Assembly (NCBI GenBank): GCA_018268855.1
Contig: JAFDVR010000017.1
Location: forward strand, 558,001 to 622,000
Origin: Acidobacteriota bacterium
GTDB taxonomy: Bacteria; Acidobacteriota; Terriglobia; Terriglobales; Acidobacteriaceae
Direction of reading: 5' to 3'
DNA length: 64,000 nt
Shown here: in pieces, positions 18,170-26,625 of the stretch
Layout: the number at the start of each line of letters is the position of its first letter
Position numbering within the stretch: the stretch's first letter is position 1
Notes under the pieces: model-generated
Told to the model about the DNA's origin: nothing
Database searches by the model: none
What the model saw: only the letters and a program-made list of their open reading frames with translations
Made by a program: the position numbers and the translations under genes

Positions 18170-19531
18170 GTGCATCGGAAATCCCCTCTAAGATTATCGA
18201 AACTAAATACGCTATTCGCCTTACTTGTATTGTCCTTGTCTTTGGAGGCCCAGAACAAACCACACGTATTAATGATATCGATCGATGGCATGAAGCCTGA
18301 ATATGTCACAAAGTCTGACGAGTATCATACGCACGTGCCTAATCTTCGTAAGATGATGAGCGACGGCACCTATGCAGAGGGCGTCATAGGCGTGCTGCCT
18401 ACTGTTACCTTTCCCAGTCACACAACAATGGTGACGGGAGTGTGGCCCGCAGAACACGGCATTCCCAACAATCATTCTTTCGATCCGCTGGGTCAACATC
18501 CCGATGACTGGCCTTCATACTTCAATCGAATCAAGGTGCCAACATTATGGCAAGCCGCGCATGAAGCGGGGCTAACAACTGCTTCGGTATTCTGGCCTGT
18601 TACGGTAAATCCTAGGTATATTGATCATTTTATTGCAGCATATCCTGCATCGGAGACTGTCCCCATCGCAAAAGACGCCGTGGTGGAATATCCTGCTGGC
18701 CTTCGAAAACAGATCGATAAAACTTTACCGGAAAACACCACGCTGGACGATAGGAAGTTCTATTGGGCTCTCTGGGTATTGAAGCAATATAAACCTGATT
18801 TTATGACAGCACATCTTACAAACCTGGATCATGCTCAACATATTTCCTACCCTTTCAGTGATGCCTCTCTCAAGGCGATTAAACAAATAGATGAATGGGT
18901 CGGCCAGTTAATTGCTGCGGAACGAAAAAATTATCCTGACGCAATCATTGTTATTGTCTCTGATCACGGTTTTGCCGCGTCGGATTATCGTGTCAATTTG
19001 CCTATCTTATTTGTCCAGAATGGATTGATAACACCGGCTCGTCTTTCGCGAGATCCTGGCGATCCGCCGGTGCTTTCATGGAAAGCATCCGTCTGGGTTG
19101 CTGGTCCAACTGCCGCAATCGTGCTAAAAGATCCAAGAGATAAAGACGTTAGAAAAAAAGTAAGAAAATTGTTAGAGAAGGCAGCGAAAAATCCGACTTA
19201 TGGAATAGATCGGATTCTCACGCATGAAGAAGTTATTAAGGAAGGTGGGTTTCCTGATCCTGCGGTAGCTTATGTTGTATCTTTCAAAACTGGTTATCGG
19301 GTTGGAGAAGCTATAAATGGAGATATAGTCGAACATATTCCTCATGGTTCCCATGGATACTTGCCAACGGTACCAGAAATGAGGTCATCCTTTTTTTGCA
19401 GCGGGCCGAGCGTTGCGAAAGGACGCGAACTTGGAATTATCGATATGCGCCAAATCGCACCCACAGTCGCGCAAATGCTAGGTGTGCATCTTGAAAAGGC
19501 CAAGTTGCCGCCAGTGCATTATGAGCCATAA
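18170..19531 (+). CDS. Secreted type I phosphodiesterase / nucleotide pyrophosphatase
   Basis: 453 residues from GTG 18170, a start strongly supported by AAGGAGG six bases upstream. Residues ~1-27 are a signal peptide ending LEAQ. The alkaline-phosphatase-superfamily metal site is present: ISIDGMKPEY (first Asp), PTVTFPSHTTMVTG with the nucleophilic Thr, LTNLDHAQH, SDHGF, and IPHGSHGY. The enzyme should cleave phosphodiesters or pyrophosphates outside the cytoplasm. The gene is visibly more AT-rich than its neighbours, especially in its last third, which suggests separate transfer. It ends the catabolic cluster and borders the CRISPR island. Confidence 0.88.
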   Translation: MHRKSPLRLSKLNTLFALLVLSLSLEAQNKPHVLMISIDGMKPEYVTKSDEYHTHVPNLRKMMSDGTYAEGVIGVLPTVTFPSHTTMVTGVWPAEHGIPNNHSFDPLGQHPDDWPSYFNRIKVPTLWQAAHEAGLTTASVFWPVTVNPRYIDHFIAAYPASETVPIAKDAVVEYPAGLRKQIDKTLPENTTLDDRKFYWALWVLKQYKPDFMTAHLTNLDHAQHISYPFSDASLKAIKQIDEWVGQLIAAERKNYPDAIIVIVSDHGFAASDYRVNLPILFVQNGLITPARLSRDPGDPPVLSWKASVWVAGPTAAIVLKDPRDKDVRKKVRKLLEKAAKNPTYGIDRILTHEEVIKEGGFPDPAVAYVVSFKTGYRVGEAINGDIVEHIPHGSHGYLPTVPEMRSSFFCSGPSVAKGRELGIIDMRQIAPTVAQMLGVHLEKAKLPPVHYEP

Positions 19532-19714
19532 TTTACGAAGAAGGCCTTTGGTATTTTCGAAGGCCATATTTCTCAGGACTCATCTAGGCGCATCAAACGC
19601 AGAGTCTTGGGAATAGTATGAGCAAGCAACTCAAGCACCTCAAATCACTAATCTGATCGAATCCCTGAGTATTCGCGTCTGTGCGACTGACATAGGAAGT
19701 GGAAATTCCAGTAA

Positions 19715-19821
19715 ACACAAGAACGCCCCGTCTCCGGGGCGTTCTAAGGGCGCTCAATGAGCGGTAGCCTTACGACGAAAGCTTACTAAGAATAGCCGGG
19801 CAATCGCCGCTCAAGTACACT
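19715..19821 (-). ncRNA. tracrRNA of the type II-C CRISPR system
   Basis: Read on the minus strand, 19821-19786 is an anti-repeat. The first 13 bases (AGTGTACTTGAGC) are an exact complement to the crRNA repeat 3' part, and the remaining 23 pair with it mostly through Watson-Crick or G-U pairs with one bulge (CCCGGC core). Next come a six-pair nexus hairpin AGCTTT/AAGGCT (19783-19766), a CGCTC/GAGCG hairpin (19763-19751) and a strong terminator stem AGAACGCCCC/GGGGCGTTCT (19745-19720) followed by TGTGTTT. This is the canonical tracrRNA order. It is divergent from cas9. The exact 5' and 3' ends are estimates. Confidence 0.88.
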
Positions 19822-19828
19822 TTTACCC

Positions 19829-19856
19829 TTTTAATCTACTGTGATGGATTCGTCAA
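19829..19856 (-). promoter_or_regulatory. Promoter of the tracrRNA
   Basis: On the minus strand TTGACG (19856-19851) is followed after 16 bases by TTAAAA (19834-19829), or after 17 by TAAAAG. The start site would fall at about 19821, exactly at the first base of the anti-repeat. Confidence 0.65.
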
Positions 19857-20025
19857 GTTGAAAATGTGGCTGCCCTGCTTGTTTGTGGGACAACTAACAA
19901 TATGTACCTCAATGGTCAAAGTAAGCCATCAGTCTGTAGAACTCCCGCACCACATTTTCAGTGAACCCGGGACAATTTTCGTTTAGCCTTACATCCTCCC
20001 CTAAATTTCCTCTTAGAGGTTTTGA

Positions 20026-23000
20026 ATGTCTGCTGCCATGGAAACACCGCAGAAGTATGTGCTTGGACTTGATCTTGGTTCGGCATCCCTCGGCTGGGCG
20101 CTGGTTGGACTCAACGGCGCCGATCAACCCACTTCTTTAATCCGATCCGGAGTGCGTATCTTTGAACCCGGTGTCGATGGGACTTCCCTTGAAATCGAAC
20201 AAGGCAAAGATCAGTCCAAGGCAGTGGAACGGCGTACTGCTCGTCTGCAACGCCGCCAGCTTCGCCGCCGTGTCGCCCGACAACGCGAGCTATTTCAGTA
20301 TCTGCAAAAAGCCGGGCTCCTGCCCGTCGATGCAGACGGAAAAGGCGCCAGTTCCGAACAGCGGCATCATCTGCTCAATGAGCTGGACCAATCCTTGACA
20401 GCTACGTATCTCGCCTCCAGCAGCGAGGGCTTCGCCAATGGGCCCCTTTATTTTTTGCGCAAGCGGGCGCTCGATCATCCGCTGGAACCGTATGAACTCG
20501 GCCGTGTTCTCTTTCATCTGAGTCAGAGGCGCGGCTTCAAATCCAATCGTAAAGAAACAAAGAAAACCAAGGACAATGAGGATCAGGGCGAAGTCAAAGC
20601 CGGCATTCATTCGCTCGAAATCAAAATGCAGGAAGCGGGTGCGAGAACGCTGGGGGAGTATTTTGCCAGTCTTGATCCGCACAACGAAAGAGTACGGGGG
20701 CGCTGGACAGCGCGCCGTATGTTTGAAGACGAATTTGCCAAAATATGGGACGCGCAGCAGCCGCATCACGCCTCTGTTCTGACGCCAGAACTTCGTAACC
20801 GCATCAGCAACCTGCTCTTCTTTCAGCGGCCCATCGCATTGCAGAAGGACCTCATCGGACCTTGCGAACTGGAACCGGGCCAGAAGCGTGCCCCATGGCC
20901 TTCTCTGCTGGCACAGCGGTTTCGCCTTCTACAGAAGGTGAACGATACAAAGGTGCTGAACCCGTCTGCGCCCAAAGACGATCCGCTCACGCCCGAGCAG
21001 CGGCAGATCCTGTATACCCTCCTCGACGAGCGAGGCGATCAGACGTTCAAGACAATCAAGAAAGCTCTGTGGCTCGAAGATAAAACACTGAACCATGAGA
21101 AAGGAAAGCGTACTGGACTACTTGGCAATCAGACGGCCAAATCCATGCGCAATGTCTTCGGCGATCGCTGGCAACAGTTCCCCCAGGAGGAGCAGGACAA
21201 GATCGTTGCCGATTGGAGCGATGCTGAGTCAGACGAAGCGATGGCCCATATAGCCCGCAATGATTGGAAGCTTGATGAAGAAGCCATCCAGCGTCTCTTC
21301 GCCGAGAGGCCTGCAAAAGACTACTGCTCTCTTTCTCTCAAAGCTATCGCCAAGCTCATGCCTGTCATGATGGAGGGCAAGTCCTTCAAAGATGCCGAAA
21401 AAGAGGTCTATGGCTCACGTAACAGCGGCTTGCCTCGACTTAAGAAGCTGCCGCCGGTAAAAAAAGCTCTTCCCACCTTGCGCAATCCCGCCGTAGAGCG
21501 CGCCATGACTGAATTGCGCAAAGTTATCAATGCGATCGTTCGACAGTATGGCAAGCCTTATGAGATTCGCATCGAACTTGCGCGTGAACTCAAAAAGCCC
21601 CGGCAGGAACGAGCAGATGCTACCGAGAACAATCGAAAGCGCGAAAGGGCAAACAGGGATACAGCCGCGAAGATCGCTGCTGCATACAACGTCAGCGACC
21701 CGAACTATAAGCCGAGCCGTGGCGATCTGGAGAAAGCAAAACTTTTCACCGAATGTGGCGGCATCTGCCCATATACCGGACGTTCCATTTTGTTCTCACA
21801 ACTCTTCAGCGGCGAATCGGAGTTCGACATCGAACACATCATTCCCCGCAGCCGCTATCCCGATGACTCCTTCCAGAACAAAACGTTGTGCTACATCCCT
21901 GAAAACCGACAGAACAAGCGGAATCTCACGCCCTATGAGGCGTATGCGCACGATGAAGAACGCTGGGCGCAAATTCTGGTGCGTGTTGGCAAGTGGTCCA
22001 ATACCAGCAAGCTCAGGCGATTCAAAATACAAAGCACTGAAGAGTTGGGAGACTTCAGCGCTCGCCAACTCAACGACACACGTTACGCCAGCGTGCTTGC
22101 AGGCCGACTGCTCAGCCTCCTTTATGGCGGAGACTGCGTTTCCGATGGCGAGCGGAACCGGCGCGTCATCTTTGCTTCCAGTGGCGCTGTGACTTCTACA
22201 CTGCGCCGCTCGTGGGGATTTGAAAGCATTCTGCAAGGTATCGTTCCTTCTGAACCGGGCAGTAACCGCGGCAAGCCGCGCACCGACCACCGTCATCACG
22301 CCATCGACGCCATTACCATCGCGCTCACGCGCCAATCGGTCATTCAAGCCATGGCAAATGCCGCGGAATTGGAACCGTGGCAGCCTGGCGCGCGCGCATG
22401 GCGCCATGTGCCAAAGCCCTGGATCTCACCTGACTTTGAGCGTGATATGCAGCGGCAAATAGAGGAGATGGTTGTCTCGCATCGCCCATCGCACAAGATC
22501 AGCGGAGAGTTGCATAAAGGCACAAATTATGGAAAGCCGTACATGTTGAATGGCAAGTCAACCATTCATAGCCGCTGTGCTCTCTCTGCTCTGTCGGCAA
22601 AAGACATTGAATCGGATGATGTGATCGTAGATCCCGCAGTGCGCGATGCTGTGCGCTCAAAGTTGGAGGAGATTGGCGGAAATCCGAAACTTTTCGATAA
22701 GCCCGACAATTTCCCGTATCTTGTCTCGGCTTCGGGCAGGAACATTCCCATCAAAAAAGTGCGCATCCGGGAGACGAAAAACCCACTTCGGGTTGCTGAA
22801 GGAGTACGGGAGCGCTATGTCGCTTCTGGCGGCATTCATCACGTTGAACTCTTTGTCACGCGCGATGGAACTCGCAGAGAAGCTTGGGACAGCAAGGTAG
22901 TGCAACGGACGGAAGCCTACGAACGAAAAAGAAAGCACCTGCCTGTTGTAGCTCGCACGTTAGAAGATGATCCCGAAGCCGAATTCCTCTTTTCTCTCTC

Positions 23001-23232
23001 CAACGACGATACGATGGAGATCAACGATGGTGATGTCCGGAAGATCGTTCGTATTAAAAAGTCAGGAGAAAACAAGCAGATTTTTTATGTTCCCGTGAAC
23101 GATGCTCACTTGGATGCCGATCAATCAAAGTTGGCGATCGTGAAGTCGAAATATCCCAACACTCTCAAATCTCTTAAGCCACGCAAAGTAGTCGTCGATC
23201 TGCTCGGAAAGGTGCATCCAGCCAATGATTGA
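20026..23232 (+). CDS. cas9: CRISPR-associated endonuclease Cas9, type II-C
   Basis: 1068 residues, the usual size of compact type II-C Cas9. RuvC-I is LGLDLGSASLGWAL with Asp16; the Arg-rich bridge helix is about 66-95; RuvC-II is EIRIELAREL with Glu517. The HNH domain has FDIEHIIPRSR with His604 and the downstream Asn627 in PENRQNKR. RuvC-III is DHRHHAIDAI with His758 and Asp761. Every nuclease residue is present, so it should be active. Residues after ~775 form the WED/PAM-interacting part. ATG 20026 is preceded by AGAGG; a second ATG lies four codons in. The gene overlaps cas1 by eight bases and uses the guide made from the minus-strand tracrRNA and array. Confidence 0.96.
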   Translation: MSAAMETPQKYVLGLDLGSASLGWALVGLNGADQPTSLIRSGVRIFEPGVDGTSLEIEQGKDQSKAVERRTARLQRRQLRRRVARQRELFQYLQKAGLLPVDADGKGASSEQRHHLLNELDQSLTATYLASSSEGFANGPLYFLRKRALDHPLEPYELGRVLFHLSQRRGFKSNRKETKKTKDNEDQGEVKAGIHSLEIKMQEAGARTLGEYFASLDPHNERVRGRWTARRMFEDEFAKIWDAQQPHHASVLTPELRNRISNLLFFQRPIALQKDLIGPCELEPGQKRAPWPSLLAQRFRLLQKVNDTKVLNPSAPKDDPLTPEQRQILYTLLDERGDQTFKTIKKALWLEDKTLNHEKGKRTGLLGNQTAKSMRNVFGDRWQQFPQEEQDKIVADWSDAESDEAMAHIARNDWKLDEEAIQRLFAERPAKDYCSLSLKAIAKLMPVMMEGKSFKDAEKEVYGSRNSGLPRLKKLPPVKKALPTLRNPAVERAMTELRKVINAIVRQYGKPYEIRIELARELKKPRQERADATENNRKRERANRDTAAKIAAAYNVSDPNYKPSRGDLEKAKLFTECGGICPYTGRSILFSQLFSGESEFDIEHIIPRSRYPDDSFQNKTLCYIPENRQNKRNLTPYEAYAHDEERWAQILVRVGKWSNTSKLRRFKIQSTEELGDFSARQLNDTRYASVLAGRLLSLLYGGDCVSDGERNRRVIFASSGAVTSTLRRSWGFESILQGIVPSEPGSNRGKPRTDHRHHAIDAITIALTRQSVIQAMANAAELEPWQPGARAWRHVPKPWISPDFERDMQRQIEEMVVSHRPSHKISGELHKGTNYGKPYMLNGKSTIHSRCALSALSAKDIESDDVIVDPAVRDAVRSKLEEIGGNPKLFDKPDNFPYLVSASGRNIPIKKVRIRETKNPLRVAEGVRERYVASGGIHHVELFVTRDGTRREAWDSKVVQRTEAYERKRKHLPVVARTLEDDPEAEFLFSLSNDDTMEINDGDVRKIVRIKKSGENKQIFYVPVNDAHLDADQSKLAIVKSKYPNTLKSLKPRKVVVDLLGKVHPAND

Positions 23233-24208
23233 TCGCATCGTCGAAATCGCTAATCCGGTGCGGCTGAGTGTCCGTGATGCACAGCTTGTGATTGAGCGGC
23301 CGAAGGAAGAGCAACTGACTCTACCTTTCACCACGCCTGTCAATGAAATCGCTGTCCTGCTGCTTTCGCATCCACAGGTCACGCTCTCGCAGGCCGTTCT
23401 TTCGCGTATTGCGGAAGCGGGTGGTTCCGTCATTACTATCGATGGAAATTTCCTGCCGGTCTCTATGCTTCTTCCTGTGCAGAGCCACTTCATCCAGACA
23501 GAGCGGTTTGCAAATCAAATGGAATTATCTCTTCCTTCTAGAAAACGGCTCTGGCAACAGATCGTGCGAGCCAAGATTAAGGCGCAGGGAGAGCTACTCC
23601 GCGAGCTTCATGGAAGCGATCATGGTTTGATTGCCATGGCGGCCCGCGTCCGCAGCGGGGACCAAGGCAATCTGGAAGCACAAGCCGCTCGTAAATACTG
23701 GGGACTTGTATTTGGCAGCAAATCCTTCCGGCGGGAATCAGGAAATCCCGATCAGAATCGTCATCTTGATTATGGCTATACAGTGTTGAGGGCAGCTGTG
23801 GCCAGAGCATTGTGCGCCGCTGGTCTGCACCCTTCCATCGGGCTGAGACACAAGAATCGCTACGATGCCTTCTGCCTCGCCGCCGATGTAATGGAGCCGT
23901 TCCGGCCGCTGGTAGACCGCCGCGTCTATCAGTGGATCGCAAATGAAGATGCGGAGGGGCCGTTCGATTCTAAAGCCAAGAACTGGATGATAGGGGCAAC
24001 AACTTCGCGCTATCTGATCGACCGCGAAGAGCGTTCTTTGTTCGATATCCTTCTGCGCACAGCAAACTCAATTGCAAAGTGTGTGACCGGAGAATCGCGT
24101 GATCCTGAGATTCCCCGTCTTCTCCAGGCTTGCGCAGTGGATGTCACAACGCGGCGGGAAGTGCGGCGCGTAGAAGCCGATGAGGTAAGAGCCATAGCAG
24201 CAAGCTAG
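23225..24208 (+). CDS. cas1: CRISPR-associated endonuclease Cas1 (type II)
   Basis: 327 residues. It makes the Cas1-Cas2 integrase that inserts new spacers. The likely metal ligands are Glu151 (NLEAQAARKYWG), His209 (GLRHKNRYDAF) and Asp221 or Glu224 (AADVMEPFRP), the usual Cas1 trio. The N-terminal beta domain (RIVEIANPVRLSVRDAQLVI) has the standard type II start. The ATG overlaps the cas9 stop by eight bases, so translation is coupled. No csn2 or cas4 follows, which fits subtype II-C. Confidence 0.95.
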   Translation: MIDRIVEIANPVRLSVRDAQLVIERPKEEQLTLPFTTPVNEIAVLLLSHPQVTLSQAVLSRIAEAGGSVITIDGNFLPVSMLLPVQSHFIQTERFANQMELSLPSRKRLWQQIVRAKIKAQGELLRELHGSDHGLIAMAARVRSGDQGNLEAQAARKYWGLVFGSKSFRRESGNPDQNRHLDYGYTVLRAAVARALCAAGLHPSIGLRHKNRYDAFCLAADVMEPFRPLVDRRVYQWIANEDAEGPFDSKAKNWMIGATTSRYLIDREERSLFDILLRTANSIAKCVTGESRDPEIPRLLQACAVDVTTRREVRRVEADEVRAIAAS

Positions 24209-24240
24209 TCTTTTGTATTTGATTCGTGGTCTGGATTGCG

Positions 24241-24579
24241 ATGAAAGGGAAGCCTAATTCTGCGTACCGATCCTTGTGGCTAATTGCCATGTTCGATCTT
24301 CCGGTCGAAACACCGGACAACAGGCGCAACTACACGCGCTTCCGCAAAGGCTTGCTCAAAGACGGATTTATGATGCTTCAGTATTCGATTTACGCCCGGT
24401 ATCTGCCGAGTGAAGAAGCTGCTGACGCTCATCGAAACACGATCCGAGCGATCATACCGCCATTAGGACAAGTGAGACTGATGACGGTTACAGACCACCA
24501 GTTCGGAAAAATGGAGGTGTTCTATGGAAGAAAACCGCGCGATCCCGAAGACATCCCCGACCAAATCCTTCTTTTCTAA
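24241..24579 (+). CDS. cas2: CRISPR-associated protein Cas2
   Basis: 112 residues from ATG 24241; a GTG at 24226 would add five. The ferredoxin-like fold is recognisable from YRSLWLIAMFDLPVET, where the Asp after Phe is the conserved Cas2 acidic residue, followed by NYTRFRKGLLKDGFMMLQYS. Cas2 is the dimeric scaffold of the spacer-acquisition complex. It lies 32 bases after cas1 in the same operon and ends 49 bases before the first repeat, with a minus-strand terminator hairpin between. Confidence 0.94.
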   Translation: MKGKPNSAYRSLWLIAMFDLPVETPDNRRNYTRFRKGLLKDGFMMLQYSIYARYLPSEEAADAHRNTIRAIIPPLGQVRLMTVTDHQFGKMEVFYGRKPRDPEDIPDQILLF

Positions 24580-24587
24580 AGAGGAAA

Positions 24588-24625
24588 CCGCGCCAACCTG
24601 CTGCTTTTCAGCAAGTTCGGCGCGG
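24588..24625 (-). terminator. Terminator hairpin between cas2 and the CRISPR array
   Basis: CCGCGCCAACCTGCTG and CAGCAAGTTCGGCGCGG form a stem around CTTTT. On the minus strand the odd pair becomes U-G and the tail after the stem is TTTCCTCTTT. On the plus strand the same pair is a C-A mismatch with no T-run. The structure therefore fits a terminator for RNA coming from the array leftward. Confidence 0.7.
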
Positions 24626-24628
24626 CCT

Positions 24629-25324
24629 AGTGTACTTGAGCAGTGAATCCCGGCCATCCCTAGCCAGTGCGCCATAAACAGCATTTCTTTCTCCAGTGTA
24701 CTTGAGCAGTGAATCCCGGCCATCCCTAGCGCAAAGTCAGCCATGGCCAAGAAGCCGTCAAGTGTACTTGAGCAGTGAATCCCGGCCATCCCTAGCCCTT
24801 CGTGCGTGTATCCAACCAATGCGTACAGTGTACTTGAGCAGTGAATCCCGGCCATCCCTAGCATGATCCTGCATGCAGCCGGCACGAACTCAAGTGTACT
24901 TGAGCAGTGAATCCCGGCCATCCCTAGCCGCTGCCGCATGTTCCATTACCGATGGGGTAGTGTACTTGAGCAGTGAATCCCGGCCATCCCTAGCTGACCG
25001 AGGGATGCATTGTCCTCTACGAAAAGTGTACTTGAGCAGTGAATCCCGGCCATCCCTAGCTGGAACCATGGAGTCACCTTTTACAGGCATAGTGTACTTG
25101 AGCAGTGAATCCCGGCCATCCCTAGCCGCGGCTGGGAGTGGGTCGATCCGCTGAAAAGTGTACTTGAGCAGTGAATCCCGGCCATTCCTAGCGCGTGTTG
25201 TAGGTTCCGGCACTCCCTGCGTAGTGTACTTGAGCAGTGAATCCCGGCCATCCCTAGCACCGAGGAAGAGCGGTATCTCGAAAAGGCAAGTGTACTTGAG
25301 CAGTGAATCCCGGCCATCCCTAGC
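24629..25324 (-). CRISPR. CRISPR array, 11 repeats of 36 bp and 10 spacers of 30 bp
   Basis: Repeats start at 24629, 24695, 24761, 24827, 24893, 24959, 25025, 25091, 25157, 25223 and 25289 with an exact 66-base period. In plus orientation each begins AGTGTACTTGAGC and ends CCATCCCTAGC. All are identical except the ninth (25157), which reads CCATTCC. The crRNA strand is inferred to be minus, because the tracrRNA anti-repeat, its promoter and terminator, and the terminator at 24588-24625 all lie on that strand. In that orientation the repeat ends in TACACT, a possible -10 box as in other II-C arrays with promoters inside repeats. No spacer has an obvious match elsewhere in this window. Confidence 0.97.
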
Positions 25325-25434
25325 GGTAAAAAGCCCTACAGGCTAGTATCACGCCTCATCAGCACACCCTCACACTACAAGCTCTCAACCTCAGCAAAAT
25401 TACCTACAAATAGCCTGCAGGGCTTTTTACCGCT
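25322..25434. repeat. 24-bp inverted repeat flanking the upstream end of the array
   Basis: Left arm 25322-25345 and right arm 25411-25434 are reverse complements at 23 of 24 positions (core GGTAAAAAGCCCT), 65 bases apart. The left arm shares its first three bases with the last repeat. As minus-strand RNA the odd position is a G-U pair, so the stem is fully paired. It lies where a leader is expected. It could be a leader structure, a terminator for the adjoining pseudogene, or a small mobile element's ends. Confidence 0.8.
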
Positions 25435-25467
25435 AAGATCACACTCAATTAAGCAATTAAGCAGCGA

Positions 25468-26299
25468 TCAAGCAGTGGCCCAATTTTCCGAGAGTACCTC
25501 TGCTTGCTCCAGCACGGTCTGGGTCGCTTTATCCTGCTTGTCCGGCGGATAGCCATACTTCTTCAAAATGCGCTTCACAATAACCCGCAGCTTGGCCTGA
25601 ACATTTTCGCGATGTGTCCAATCAAGGCTGATATTTTTGCGCACACTTTCGACAAGCTCCCGCGCAATGGTGCGCAGAGACTCATCCCCCAACACTTGAA
25701 CGGCGCTGTCATTCACTTCTAAAGCGTCGTAGAAAGCGAGTTCATCGTCATTCAAGCCCAGGTTTTCACCACGCTGCGCCGCTTCCCGGAGATCCTTCGC
25801 CAGAGCGATCAGTTCTTCGATCACCTGAGCGGTTTCGACTGCTCTATTCTGATACCGGCGCAGCGACGCCTCGATCAGCTCAGAAAACTTGCGGGCCTGG
25901 ACTACGTTCTGTCGAGACCGGATCTTGATCTCGCCTTTGAGCAGCTTTTGCAGCAATTCAACAGCAAGATTTCGCTGCGGCATCGACTGAATCTCATCCA
26001 AAAACTCATCGGAAAGGATCGAAATATCGGGCTTCTTCAAACCGGCGGCGGCAAAAATATCCCCCACATCTTCCGACACGATAGCGTTCGATACGATCTG
26101 ACGAATCGCATGTTCTGAGTCAACACGGCCGAACTGCTGCGTGGGCGACTTTGCAAGGACCGCCTTTACGGCCTGAAAGAAACCCACATCGTCACGAATA
26201 CGAATAGCCCATGTTGTTGCGGAGAGCATCGGCTGCAGCCCAAAGTTTGGCCTCCAGACCTTCCGTCGCGGAAGGATTTTGCGTTGCAGAATTGGCCAT
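25468..26299 (-). pseudogene. Remnant of a type I restriction-modification operon: hsdM start fused to hsdR end
   Basis: From ATG 26299 (preceded by AGAGAG) the frame reads MANSATQ, then [18 protein letters not shown], the typical HsdM N-terminus, and stops within a few codons near 26192. In the next frame, from about 26205, the sequence becomes [16 protein letters not shown] and continues to the stop at 25468 as the C-terminal (DUF3387-type) domain of HsdR, ending [13 protein letters not shown]. The methylase body, specificity gene and HsdR motor are missing, so a single deletion of several kilobases appears to have joined the two ends. No restriction activity is expected. Homology is by eye. 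Confidence 0.78.
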
Positions 26300-26392
26300 G
26301 AATCTCTCTTTTGGAATCGCCTCAAATAGTAACAAAGCCGATTTCGCCTCGCAGAGTTCGCGAGGTGGAATCGGCATAGACTGTTTATTTTG

Positions 26393-26481
26393 TGGTGCCC
26401 GGAGGGGGACTTGAACCCCCACGACCGTTTAAGGTCTGCGGATTTTAAGTCCGCTGTGTCTGCCGATTTCACCATCCGGGC
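26393..26481 (-). tRNA. tRNA-Leu (anticodon TAA)
   Basis: On the minus strand GCCCGGA (26481-26475) pairs with the 3' TCCGGGC, followed by discriminator A and an encoded CCA (26395-26393). The anticodon stem GCGGA/TCCGC holds the loop CTTAAAA, anticodon TAA. The T-arm GGGGGTTCAAGTCCCCC is canonical and a long variable arm is present, as in leucine tRNAs. It lies inside the accessory island, between the collapsed restriction operon and vapBC. Confidence 0.95.
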
Positions 26482-26625
26482 GCAAAATCTATCCTAGCGG
26501 AACCTCCGCTCTTTCGCTGCCGTATCCTTCGGTGGAGATCTCTGCACGATATTGCGCTTTAGCGCCTGAGGGACAGAATCGCAATCGGACCCTCTCCTTC
26601 TACAAAATCCAGATACGACTAAACG

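Larger units (their letters stand above)
19532..20025. other. Intergenic region carrying the tracrRNA and the cas9 leader
   Basis: 494 bases without a protein gene. The left third holds nothing clear apart from a weak GGCCTT/AAGGCC hairpin after the phosphodiesterase gene. The tracrRNA occupies about 19715-19821 on the minus strand with its promoter at 19829-19856. The rest is the cas9 leader; TTGTTT with TATGTA 16 bases on (about 19880-19907) is a possible cas9 promoter. Confidence 0.6.

Noticed and set aside
19786..19900. tracrRNA on the plus strand
   Set aside because: The anti-repeat could be read that way, but no hairpins or terminator follow on the plus strand, while promoter, hairpins and terminator all exist on the minus strand.
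19860..19959. A 10-bp inverted repeat GAAAATGTGG / CCACATTTTC in the cas9 leader
   Set aside because: Arms are 80 bases apart and short; it may be chance, so no regulatory role is claimed.
24463..25346. Several overlapping open frames across the array on both strands
   Set aside because: They repeat the same peptide every 22 residues and are only translated CRISPR repeats (66 bases is a multiple of three).
26300..26475. An open frame running from the tRNA-Leu gene into the hsdR fragment
   Set aside because: Its first residues are the translated tRNA-Leu sequence, a well-known artefact; the real reading start is the hsdM ATG at 26299.
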